From the NCBI GenBank assembly GCA_039767595.1, contig JBDNBY010000177.1:1-7465 (forward strand): 7,465 nucleotides of DNA. The letters are read 5' to 3'. This DNA is from JBDNBY01 sp039767595. Lineage in GTDB: Bacteria > Pseudomonadota > Alphaproteobacteria > Rhodobacterales > Rhodobacteraceae. Made by a program: the position numbers and the translations under genes. Shown one piece after another: positions 1 to 5,635 of the stretch. Numbering within the stretch: the stretch's first letter is position 1; the number at the start of each line of letters is the position of its first letter. The notes beneath the pieces are model-generated. The model was not told the origin of the DNA, did not search any database, and saw only the letters and a program-made list of their open reading frames with translations.

Positions 1-348
1 AGCAAAGTCGAACCGACCAGAGCGGATATCAATGATCCGCGTTTCACGCTGCGCCGCAACTTGCGGAGGTTGAGCGAAAATATCACCTGAAATTAGGGCC
101 ACGCGCGTGACTTGATCTGGTGCGATCCGTGCCAGTTCAAGAGCAACATGCGCCCCAAGACCATAGCCCACAACACTCACGCGCCGCGGTAAATGCAATG
201 CCAGCCGCCGCGCCATATCCACCACGCGATCCGCACTTAAGGCCCGCGACAAAACCACGTCATACTCATGCCCAAGTGCCACTAATTGCGGCGCGAAAAT
301 TTCAGAATCGCAAAATACATCTGGAATAAATAAAATCGGATCATTCAT
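1..348 (-). CDS. alpha/beta hydrolase, N-terminal part (runs off left edge), nucleophile Ser replaced by Gly
   Basis: This reading frame is open from an ATG at 348 to the window edge, giving 116 residues of an incomplete protein. The start is supported by a strong GGGAGGAG ribosome binding site nine bases upstream. The layout is an alpha/beta-hydrolase N-terminal half: a first beta strand with an LFIPD turn (residues 6-10) in the oxyanion-loop position, and a strand-turn-helix at about 56-75. A stretch at about 91-113 (PQVAAQRE...RSGR) resembles a family of small proteobacterial alpha/beta hydrolases that normally carry a GLSMGG elbow. Here the elbow at residues 61-65 reads GYGLG, so the usual catalytic serine is glycine; AGT to GGT would be a single base change. 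The protein may be catalytically dead, may use another residue, or may reflect a sequencing error. The acid and His residues lie outside the window. It is probably third in a run of hydrolase genes but has its own strong ribosome binding site after an 85-base gap. The substrate is unknown. Confidence 0.8.
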   Translation of the reverse strand, partial: MNDPILFIPDVFCDSEIFAPQLVALGHEYDVVLSRALSADRVVDMARRLALHLPRRVSVVGYGLGAHVALELARIAPDQVTRVALISGDIFAQPPQVAAQRETRIIDIRSGRFDFA

Positions 349-357
349 GAACGAATG

Positions 358-365
358 CTCCTCCC
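358..365 (-). promoter_or_regulatory. ribosome binding site of the truncated hydrolase gene
   Basis: The minus strand reads GGGAGGAG, followed by nine bases and then ATG at 348. This strong Shine-Dalgarno match decides the start and favours 348 over the out-of-frame ATG at 344. Confidence 0.7.
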
Positions 366-425
366 ACTCTACCGGCTCACACGCTTACCTTATCCGTTTT
401 AAACCTAAAGGTTGAGTCCCTTTGT

Positions 426-438
426 GGTAAAAATTACC
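426..438 (-). repeat. small inverted repeat spanning the stop codon of the membrane-anchored hydrolase gene
   Basis: GGTAA, a 3-base A-rich loop and TTACC form a perfect 5-bp hairpin that includes the TAA stop at 434-436. A second small dyad (AACCT-AA-AGGTT, 402-413) lies just downstream. Neither has the GC-rich stem and T-run of a convincing intrinsic terminator. They may slow transcription or protect the 3' end, or may mean nothing. The rest of the 85-base gap (349-433) shows no confident promoter. Confidence 0.3.
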
Positions 439-1432
439 TCTTTATATCTTTGACAATAAACGATGTCATCTCGGCGACGGCCCAATCGGTGTTTTGCGGC
501 GAAACACTATCGCCCATGACAACATGGGCATCGGGATCAACCGCCCCCTCGAGGGGCACTTCAACCCATGTCGCGCCGATCTCGGTGCCGATTTTCTTGG
601 CCAGATCCGCCCGTACGATTTTATCTTGGGACGATCCAATGATGAGCGTCGGCAGCCCCGCCTTGCGCGGCACGGCCTGGGCCGCTTTGGTTGTTTTGAC
701 CACTTCGACAACAGCCGCGGTGCCATAGCGCGTCGTCCAATATTCGGCATGCAAGGGGCCGCGCGGCTCAAATGAACGCTCGCTGCCCATGATCCATGGC
801 ACCCACACACGCGCTTTGGGCCATGCCAGCACATCCGCCATTGGATTATTGACCGCGAAATTGGGCGAGACGAGGATCAGCCCGGCCATATCCTCGCGCA
901 GAGGACTGAGTTGAGACACCATATGCGCCAACGCGCCGCCGTTTGATGTGGCAATCACAATGACACGCTCGCCCAACTGCGCCGCCAAGGCAATCGCCTC
1001 TTCGGCATCGGCATACCATGTCTCAAACCGCGCCGCCCCCAAAGCATCGCCGCTGCGCCCATGACCGGCAAACCGCGGATAAAACACATTGGCCCCAAGC
1101 TGCGCGGCCACACGATCCACAACGGGATCAACCTCCATCGAACTGGCGGAAAACCCATGTAAATAGACAATCGAGATGGGCGTTCGCGTGGCCTCATCCG
1201 AGGCCCACACAACCCGCGCGGCCGCACTGGGCCGAAGATCTGCGTATTGCGCCTCGTCCTTTGCAATCTGCGCGGCCAAAGCCCCAAGATCCCACTGCGC
1301 CACCTCACGCCATTTTGCATAAGTTTGCCGCGTTGTCTCAACGGCGGCGTGATCCACAGAGGCGGGCCAAATCAGCCATATCGCGATGGCTCCAATACAT
1401 GCAAGAACCGCTAAAATCATCCGTTTCACCAT
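434..1432 (-). CDS. membrane-anchored alpha/beta hydrolase with unusual ATSNG nucleophile elbow
   Basis: This encodes a 332-residue alpha/beta-hydrolase-fold protein. Residues 1-4 (MVKR) are positively charged, and about 5-22 (MILAVLACIGAIAIWLIW) form one hydrophobic segment, so the protein is likely anchored in the inner membrane with its catalytic domain on the periplasmic side. The fold signatures are HGFSAS at 92-97 (oxyanion loop), GHGRSG at 123-128, the elbow ATSNGG at 161-166 with S163 as nucleophile, D270 in SSQD as the likely acid, and H303 in DPDAH as the base. The elbow has Ala where GxSxG has its first Gly, but the triad is complete. The chosen ATG lies one base after the upstream gene's TAA, suggesting translational coupling. 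A longer reading from a TTG at 1450 would add six residues inside the upstream gene and is less likely. No close family name or substrate can be assigned; esterase or lipase activity is inference from the fold. Confidence 0.85.
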   Translation of the reverse strand: MVKRMILAVLACIGAIAIWLIWPASVDHAAVETTRQTYAKWREVAQWDLGALAAQIAKDEAQYADLRPSAAARVVWASDEATRTPISIVYLHGFSASSMEVDPVVDRVAAQLGANVFYPRFAGHGRSGDALGAARFETWYADAEEAIALAAQLGERVIVIATSNGGALAHMVSQLSPLREDMAGLILVSPNFAVNNPMADVLAWPKARVWVPWIMGSERSFEPRGPLHAEYWTTRYGTAAVVEVVKTTKAAQAVPRKAGLPTLIIGSSQDKIVRADLAKKIGTEIGATWVEVPLEGAVDPDAHVVMGDSVSPQNTDWAVAEMTSFIVKDIKR

Positions 1433-1433
1433 T

Positions 1434-2171
1434 TTATTCACTAACTTCAAGAATGGCCGCTGTAATCAAATCGAGACAGGACGCGGTTGAAAAACTATGA
1501 TCGGCACCAGATACAAGCGTGAGGCGCATATCCTCGCCCTCGGCATGCTCAAACAGGCGCGTCGCTTTGCTCACAGGCACCGCAAGATCGCGATCCCCTT
1601 GCAAGAACCGCACAGGCATTGGCAAGGATAACGGTCGATCAAATATCGACTGCGCACGGCCATCTTCCAAAAGGGTGGCGGTGATTTTATACGGCTCGCC
1701 ATAATCCGAAGGGACATAAAAATAGCCATGATCGCGCAAATGCGCCTCATCCTCAGCGCTGCGCTGTGCGAAAATGCGGTCTTGGGTAAAGTCTGGGGCC
1801 GCGGCAATCGTCACCAACCCTGCGATCCTATGCGGCATGTGGCGTGCAAGCAAAAGCGAAATCCACCCTCCCATGGATGACCCCACCAGCACCACAGGAT
1901 CAGGGCACAGCGCCGAAATAATCTCGGCGCTATCTTGGGCCCAATTGCCGATCGAGCCATCTTCGAACGCCTCAGAACTTTGGCCATGGCCCGAATAATC
2001 AAACCGCAACAACGCCCGCCCCGTTTGGGCCGCCCATGCATCGAGCGCTTGGGCCTTGCTGCCCTCCATATCGGATCGAAACCCATGCAAGATTACAACA
2101 CAAGGCCCCGCACCTTTGCGATGTGCATAGGCAATCTTACGCCCTTGAGCGGTTGTGAAAAACTCAACCAT
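1434..2171 (-). CDS. alpha/beta hydrolase, ABHD10-like esterase/thioesterase
   Basis: This encodes a 245-residue soluble alpha/beta hydrolase with no signal peptide or membrane segment. The catalytic apparatus is complete: HGFRSD at 29-34 for the oxyanion hole, FDYSGHGQS at 57-65, nucleophile S99 in GSSMGG (97-102), likely acid D195 in QGDRD, and H225 in GADHSFS. The LHGFRSDMEGSKA start and the GSSMGGW elbow resemble the alphaproteobacterial relatives of mitochondrial ABHD10, a family known for depalmitoylation and acyl-glucuronide ester hydrolysis. The bacterial substrate is not known. The ATG at 2171 is preferred because a GGAGG lies six bases upstream. The GTG at 2177 would sit directly against that same GGAGG, leaving no spacer. 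It is the first gene of the leftward hydrolase run and is divergent from thrS, so its promoter must lie in 2172-2334. Confidence 0.88.
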   Translation of the reverse strand: MVEFFTTAQGRKIAYAHRKGAGPCVVILHGFRSDMEGSKAQALDAWAAQTGRALLRFDYSGHGQSSEAFEDGSIGNWAQDSAEIISALCPDPVVLVGSSMGGWISLLLARHMPHRIAGLVTIAAAPDFTQDRIFAQRSAEDEAHLRDHGYFYVPSDYGEPYKITATLLEDGRAQSIFDRPLSLPMPVRFLQGDRDLAVPVSKATRLFEHAEGEDMRLTLVSGADHSFSTASCLDLITAAILEVSE

Positions 2172-2199
2172 AGCCACCCTCCATTTTGACGCAGTGTGA

Positions 2200-2251
2200 C
2201 AGTTTCGAACTGAAGTTCAAGAGATGACGCATAATTTTACCCATCTCTTGA
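2200..2251. promoter_or_regulatory. dyad-rich divergent control region between hydrolase genes and thrS
   Basis: Two kinds of symmetry overlap here. A perfect 10-bp inverted repeat, TCAAGAGATG at 2217-2226 and CATCTCTTGA at 2242-2251, flanks a 15-base AT-rich spacer. That spacer holds the -10-like hexamers CATAAT (plus strand, 2230-2235) and TAAAAT (minus strand, 2239-2234). Next to it are two overlapping shorter dyads, CAGTT-TCG-AACTG (2200-2212) and GAACT-GA-AGTTC (2207-2218). The right arm of the long repeat overlaps the likely thrS -35. An operator for a dimeric regulator is the natural reading, but no regulator is identified, and an RNA hairpin is possible if transcription starts upstream. 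Confidence 0.4.
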
Positions 2252-2276
2252 CGGGCCAGATCAAAACACGCATTAG
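2248..2276 (+). promoter_or_regulatory. candidate sigma70-type promoter of thrS
   Basis: TTGACG at 2248-2253 is a good -35 match. It is followed by 17 bases and CATTAG at 2271-2276, a weak -10 (3 of 6 positions). Transcription would begin about 50 bases before the thrS start. The -35 lies in the right arm of the 10-bp inverted repeat. The leader is too short for a T-box, and none is recognisable. Confidence 0.35.
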
Positions 2277-2324
2277 AGGAGCAACTTACCCGCAACCGGG
2301 CGTTCCGTGGGCGCCAAAACGACG

Positions 2325-2330
2325 AGGAGG
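2325..2330 (+). promoter_or_regulatory. ribosome binding site deciding the thrS start
   Basis: AGGAGG lies four bases before the ATG at 2335. This, together with the protein alignment (the TGS domain begins at MAQITLTLPDG), rejects the in-frame ATG at 2224 that would add 37 non-conserved residues. Confidence 0.75.
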
Positions 2331-2334
2331 CTTT

Positions 2335-4281
2335 ATGGCCCAGATCACTCTCACCCTTCCCGATGGCAATCAGCGCAGCTATGAGGCCGGCATCACCGCC
2401 GCGCAGGTCGCCTCGGATATTTCAACATCCCTTGGCAAAAAAGCGATCTCTGCAACGTATAATGACGCGCATTGGGATCTCGCTTGGCCGATCGTCGCAG
2501 ATGGCACTATTGCCCTTCACACGATGAAAGACGAGGCCCAAGCCCTCGAGCTTGTCCGTCACGATTTGGCGCATATCATGGCCCGCGCCGTGCAAGAGAT
2601 TTGGCCCGATGTCAAAGTCACCATTGGCCCCGTGATCAAAGACGGATGGTATTACGATTTCGATCGCCAAGAGCCCTTCACACCAGAAGACCTCGATGTG
2701 ATCGAGAAAAAAATGCGCGATATCATAAACTTGCGCGACGAAGTGCGCACAGAAGTGTGGGATCGCGCCCGCGCCGTTGCCCATTACACCGACAATAATG
2801 AGCCCTATAAAGTCGAGCTGATTGATGCCATTGCTGGCGATGAGCCGCTGCGCATGTACTGGCATGGCGCATGGCAGGATCTATGCCGCGGCCCCCATTT
2901 GCAACACACGGGTCAAGTGCCCGCAGATGGGTTCAAACTGATGTCGGTCGCGGGTGCCTATTGGCGCGGCGACAGCGCGCGGGCGATGTTACAACGGATT
3001 TACGGCGTTGCCTTTTTGAACAAAGAATCGCTGCGCAAGCATCTCAACATGCTCGAAGAGGCCGCCAAACGCGATCACCGCAAATTGGGCCGCGAGATGA
3101 ACCTCTTTCACATGCAAGAAGAGGCCCCTGGCCAAGTCTTTTGGCATCCCAATGGGTGGAAAATCTACACCACCCTCCAAGATTACATGCGCCGCCAGCA
3201 AACCCGCGACGGCTATGTCGAGGTGAACACGCCCCAAGTTGTGGATCGCAAGCTATGGGAGGCCTCTGGGCATTGGGAAAAATACCAAGAGAATATGTTC
3301 ATTGTCGAAGTTGACGAAGAGCATGCCCGCGAAAAGGCTGTGAACGCTCTCAAACCCATGAACTGCCCATGCCACGTTCAGCTTTATAACCAAGGTTTGA
3401 AATCCTATCGCGATTTGCCGCTGCGCATGGCTGAATTTGGATCATGCAATCGCTACGAGCCGTCAGGTGCCCTCCATGGGATTATGCGCGTGCGCGGTTT
3501 CACCCAAGATGACGCGCATATTTTCTGCCAAGAAGATCAAATCGAAACTGAAACTAAGAAATTCATCGAATTTCTATCGGCCGTGTACCAAGATCTCGGA
3601 TTCACAGAATTCGCGATCAAATTCTCGGATCGTCCGGAAAAACGCGCCGGCTCGGATGAGGTCTGGGACAAAGCCGAAGCCGCCTTGCGCAACGCCACAC
3701 AGGCCGCCGGCTATGCGTTCGAGCTGAACCCAGGTGAAGGGGCATTTTATGGGCCAAAGCTTGAGTTTGTTCTCACCGATGCGATTGGTCGCGACTGGCA
3801 ATGCGGCACCCTTCAAGTGGATTTCGTCCTGCCCGAACGGCTGGATGCCAATTATGTCGGCCAAGATGGCAGCAAACACCGCCCTGTCATGCTGCACCGT
3901 GCGGTGCTTGGATCGTTCGAGCGGTTTATCGGCATTTTGATCGAAAGCTTTGAAGGCAAGCTGCCATTTTGGCTTGCCCCGCGCCAAGTGGTTGTCGCCT
4001 CGATCATCACGGATGCGAATGAGTATTGCACGGATTTGGTCGCACAGCTCAACGCCGCAGGAGTTCGGGCGGAGTTGGATCTGCGCAACGAAAAGATCAA
4101 CTATAAAATTCGCGAACATTCCGTTGGCAAAGTGCCTGTCATCCTCGCTTGCGGCGCCAAAGAGGTCGCCGAGGGCACCGTGACCGTCCGCCGTTTGGGC
4201 CAAAAGCAGACAGAAGTCATTGCATTCGAGCAGCTACTCTCAACGCTCAAAGATGAGGCGACACCGCCAGACATCCGCTAA
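2335..4281 (+). CDS. thrS: threonine--tRNA ligase (ThrRS)
   Basis: This is a complete 648-residue class II synthetase, of usual bacterial length, that charges tRNA(Thr) with threonine in the cytoplasm. An N-terminal TGS domain (about 1-62) is followed by the editing domain that removes mischarged serine; its HxxxH (H76, H80) and CRGPH (C184, H188) motifs are intact. The catalytic core (about 250-540) has the three expected zinc ligands, C344, H395 and H521, spaced as in E. coli C334/H385/H511. It also has the motif 2 region RMAEFGSCNRYEPSGALHG and the motif 3 stretch GSFERFIGILIE, with R530. The C-terminal anticodon-binding domain (about 548-640) includes RNEKINYKIRE. One oddity is MNCPCH at 342-347, where E. 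coli has MNCPGH, placing a second cysteine beside the zinc ligand; this may be typical of the clade. The gene is monocistronic, with its own promoter region and a clear terminator. Confidence 0.98.
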   Translation: MAQITLTLPDGNQRSYEAGITAAQVASDISTSLGKKAISATYNDAHWDLAWPIVADGTIALHTMKDEAQALELVRHDLAHIMARAVQEIWPDVKVTIGPVIKDGWYYDFDRQEPFTPEDLDVIEKKMRDIINLRDEVRTEVWDRARAVAHYTDNNEPYKVELIDAIAGDEPLRMYWHGAWQDLCRGPHLQHTGQVPADGFKLMSVAGAYWRGDSARAMLQRIYGVAFLNKESLRKHLNMLEEAAKRDHRKLGREMNLFHMQEEAPGQVFWHPNGWKIYTTLQDYMRRQQTRDGYVEVNTPQVVDRKLWEASGHWEKYQENMFIVEVDEEHAREKAVNALKPMNCPCHVQLYNQGLKSYRDLPLRMAEFGSCNRYEPSGALHGIMRVRGFTQDDAHIFCQEDQIETETKKFIEFLSAVYQDLGFTEFAIKFSDRPEKRAGSDEVWDKAEAALRNATQAAGYAFELNPGEGAFYGPKLEFVLTDAIGRDWQCGTLQVDFVLPERLDANYVGQDGSKHRPVMLHRAVLGSFERFIGILIESFEGKLPFWLAPRQVVVASIITDANEYCTDLVAQLNAAGVRAELDLRNEKINYKIREHSVGKVPVILACGAKEVAEGTVTVRRLGQKQTEVIAFEQLLSTLKDEATPPDIR

Positions 4282-4306
4282 GGGTTTGCAGGAATTTATC
4301 AAATGA

Positions 4307-4334
4307 AAACGGGCCCGTACGGCCCGTTTTTTTT
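4307..4334 (+). terminator. intrinsic terminator of thrS, probably bidirectional
   Basis: A perfect 9-bp stem, AAACGGGCC (4307-4315) with GGCCCGTTT (4321-4329), closes a CGTAC loop. The T-run continues to 4334. It starts 25 bases after the thrS stop. The minus strand also has a T-rich tail (GTTTTCATTT), so the element can end the convergent metR-yffB-like transcript, whose last stop codon is only ten bases away. Confidence 0.92.
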
Positions 4335-4343
4335 ACATTTAAA

Positions 4344-4637
4344 TTAATCGCGGGGCCACCCAACGGTAAATCGGCCATCCTCTTCAATCAACGGGCGCTT
4401 CATCACCATCGGATAGGCCTCAACTAGGTCGATCGCCTCGCGCGCCTTATCCTCATCGCTTAACCCGCGCCATGTTGTGCCGCGCTTGTTCACCAATGCC
4501 TCGCCCACCTGCTCAAACGCCGCGGCGATCACCTCGGTCGGCAATGTCTGTTTCTTTAGATCAACGAATTCCACATCACCGAGCGCCTTGAGCGCCTTGC
4601 GGCATGTATCGCATGTTGTGATCCCATAGAGGTTCAT
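4344..4637 (-). CDS. ArsC/Spx/YffB-family thioredoxin-fold protein
   Basis: This encodes a small 97-residue protein of the arsenate-reductase-like branch of the thioredoxin fold. It resembles E. coli YffB along its whole length: LYGITTCDTCRKA at 3-15, NKRGTTWRGL at 50-59, and MKRPLIEEDGRFTVGW at 79-94, where the RPL segment is the family's cis-proline/arginine signature. Family members of this type are usually about 110-120 residues, so it is short, ending just after GWPRD. It has CDTC (C9, C12) where E. coli YffB has one cysteine, so a CxxC disulfide exchange is possible. True arsenate reductase activity is not implied. A glutathione- or thiol-dependent reductase role is inference. The ATG overlaps the metR stop as ATGA, and an AAAGGA ribosome binding site lies six bases upstream, so the two genes are very likely co-transcribed and translationally coupled. 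Confidence 0.88.
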   Translation of the reverse strand: MNLYGITTCDTCRKALKALGDVEFVDLKKQTLPTEVIAAAFEQVGEALVNKRGTTWRGLSDEDKAREAIDLVEAYPMVMKRPLIEEDGRFTVGWPRD

Positions 4638-5548
4638 GCCGTGTCCTTTCCTTGCAACGCGCGGGCGCCTGAGCCCGAGTTACCGATAAAATCACGAATA
4701 TACGAAAGGTCAAGATCATCACTGCGCGTCGCCGCATAAAGCGTGCGTGTTACCCCCGCCGCGCCCAACGGCCGCGTTATATAATCCGCGCTATAACGCA
4801 CTTCGCGCAGCACCCAATCGGGCAACACACTCACCCCCCGTTTGGATGCGACCAACAAAAGGATAATGGCCGTCAGCTCCACTTGCCGCACATGCGACGG
4901 CTCTACTTTCGCGGGGTTTAAAAATTGCGAAAAGATGTCCAGTCGAGACCGCTCCACTGGATAGGTGATTAAGGTTTCCCCTTTGAAATCCTGCGGTTCA
5001 ATATACTCTTTTTGGGCCAATGGATGCGAGGCGGCCGCAACAAACACAGGCGCATAATCAAAGAGTGGTGTAAACGTGATGCCCGCCAAATCCTCGGGAT
5101 CAGAGGAAATCACAACATCAACCGCCTCTTTTTCCAACGCCGGTAGCGCATCAAAGGCCAGCCCAGGACGGATATCCACATCCACATCCGGCCAAGATTT
5201 GCGAAACTCTTCGAGGACAGGGAAAAGCCATTCAAAACAAGCGTGACATTCAATCGCGATATGCAGCCGCCCCGCCCGTCCAGAGCGCAGCGAGGAAAAC
5301 TCATCTTGCACCGCCTCCACTTCGGGCAACACGCGCTGCGCCAATCTCAGCAATCGCATGCCGGCCGCCGACAGTTTCAACGGCTTTGAGCGGCGAATAA
5401 AGAGCGGGACACCCGCTTGATCCTCTAGCGCTTTGATTTGATGAGAAAGCGCCGATTGCGTCATGTTCATGCTTTGCGCCGCAAGGGCCAAACCACCTGT
5501 TTCATGAATCGCTTTGATCGATCGCAGATGCCTTAGTTCAAAATGCAT
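4634..5548 (-). CDS. metR: LysR-type transcriptional regulator MetR
   Basis: This encodes a 304-residue DNA-binding regulator. In enterobacteria MetR controls metE, metF, metH and glyA with homocysteine as co-effector. The winged helix-turn-helix spans about 4-62, with the recognition region MTQSALSHQIKALE at 29-42. The effector domain (about 93-290) has the MetR-specific stretches LHIAIECHACFEW (95-107), WPDVDVDI (119-126), PLFDY (161-165) and ITYPVERSRLD (194-204), all closely matching E. coli MetR. The length is near the E. coli protein (about 317). The ATG at 5548 starts at the conserved MHFELRHL; a longer in-frame reading to 5632 would cross the metF control region and is not conserved. 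The ribosome binding site is weak. Transcription is divergent from metF, the expected target, and autoregulation from the shared region is likely. The yffB-like gene follows with an ATGA overlap. Confidence 0.95.
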   Translation of the reverse strand: MHFELRHLRSIKAIHETGGLALAAQSMNMTQSALSHQIKALEDQAGVPLFIRRSKPLKLSAAGMRLLRLAQRVLPEVEAVQDEFSSLRSGRAGRLHIAIECHACFEWLFPVLEEFRKSWPDVDVDIRPGLAFDALPALEKEAVDVVISSDPEDLAGITFTPLFDYAPVFVAAASHPLAQKEYIEPQDFKGETLITYPVERSRLDIFSQFLNPAKVEPSHVRQVELTAIILLLVASKRGVSVLPDWVLREVRYSADYITRPLGAAGVTRTLYAATRSDDLDLSYIRDFIGNSGSGARALQGKDTA

Positions 5549-5582
5549 AATCCAACATTTCTCATAATCTTTGTGAGTTTTA

Positions 5583-5621
5583 TGAAGTTGTCTCACATAG
5601 CACCCTGTGTGACAAGACACA
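5583..5621. promoter_or_regulatory. metR-metF divergent operator region (candidate MetR box and dyads)
   Basis: TGAAGTTGTCTCA at 5583-5595 fits the enterobacterial MetR consensus TGAA-N5-TTCA at seven of eight fixed positions. It overlaps a longer imperfect inverted repeat, TTGTCTCACA (5588-5597) and TGTGTGACAA (5606-5615), in which nine of ten pairs match around an 8-base spacer. A shorter TGTGT-N6-ACACA dyad (5606-5621) lies at its right edge. Binding by MetR is inference from the divergent gene arrangement. No strong sigma70 promoter is visible in either direction, as expected for an activated promoter. Confidence 0.55.
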
Positions 5622-5622
5622 A

Positions 5623-5628
5623 AAGGAG
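5623..5628 (+). promoter_or_regulatory. ribosome binding site deciding the metF start
   Basis: AAGGAG lies seven bases before the ATG at 5636. It settles the start against an in-frame ATG at 5543 that overlaps the metR start and would add 31 residues with no family match. Confidence 0.75.
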
Positions 5629-5635
5629 ACACCCA

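Noticed and set aside
1433..1450. TTG start at 1450 for the membrane-anchored hydrolase
   Set aside because: An ATG at 1432, one base after the upstream stop, fits translational coupling and leaves the membrane segment intact; the TTG adds six residues inside the upstream gene.
1018..1500. Plus-strand open frame of 160 codons opposite the hydrolase genes
   Set aside because: It is antisense to two well-supported genes, rich in Arg, Pro and His as expected of a shadow frame, and has no recognisable domain.
2224..2334. N-terminal extension of ThrRS by 37 residues from an ATG at 2224
   Set aside because: AGGAGG sits just before the ATG at 2335, the family starts at the TGS domain there, and the extension covers the likely promoter and inverted repeat.
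2172..2334. T-box or threonine-rich leader peptide regulating thrS
   Set aside because: No T-box sequence, no antiterminator/terminator pair and no short frame rich in Thr codons is visible.
3574..4203. Minus-strand open frame of 209 codons inside thrS
   Set aside because: It is the reverse complement of the conserved ThrRS catalytic and anticodon-binding regions, with no ribosome binding site or family match.
5543..5635. Extended metF and metR reading frames through the shared intergenic region
   Set aside because: metF has a clear ribosome binding site for 5636 and metR homology begins at 5548; the extensions have no family match and would swallow the control region.
5549..5635. SAM or SAH riboswitch upstream of metF
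   Set aside because: The 87-base gap is shared with divergent metR, and I see no riboswitch core; the dyads fit protein operators better.
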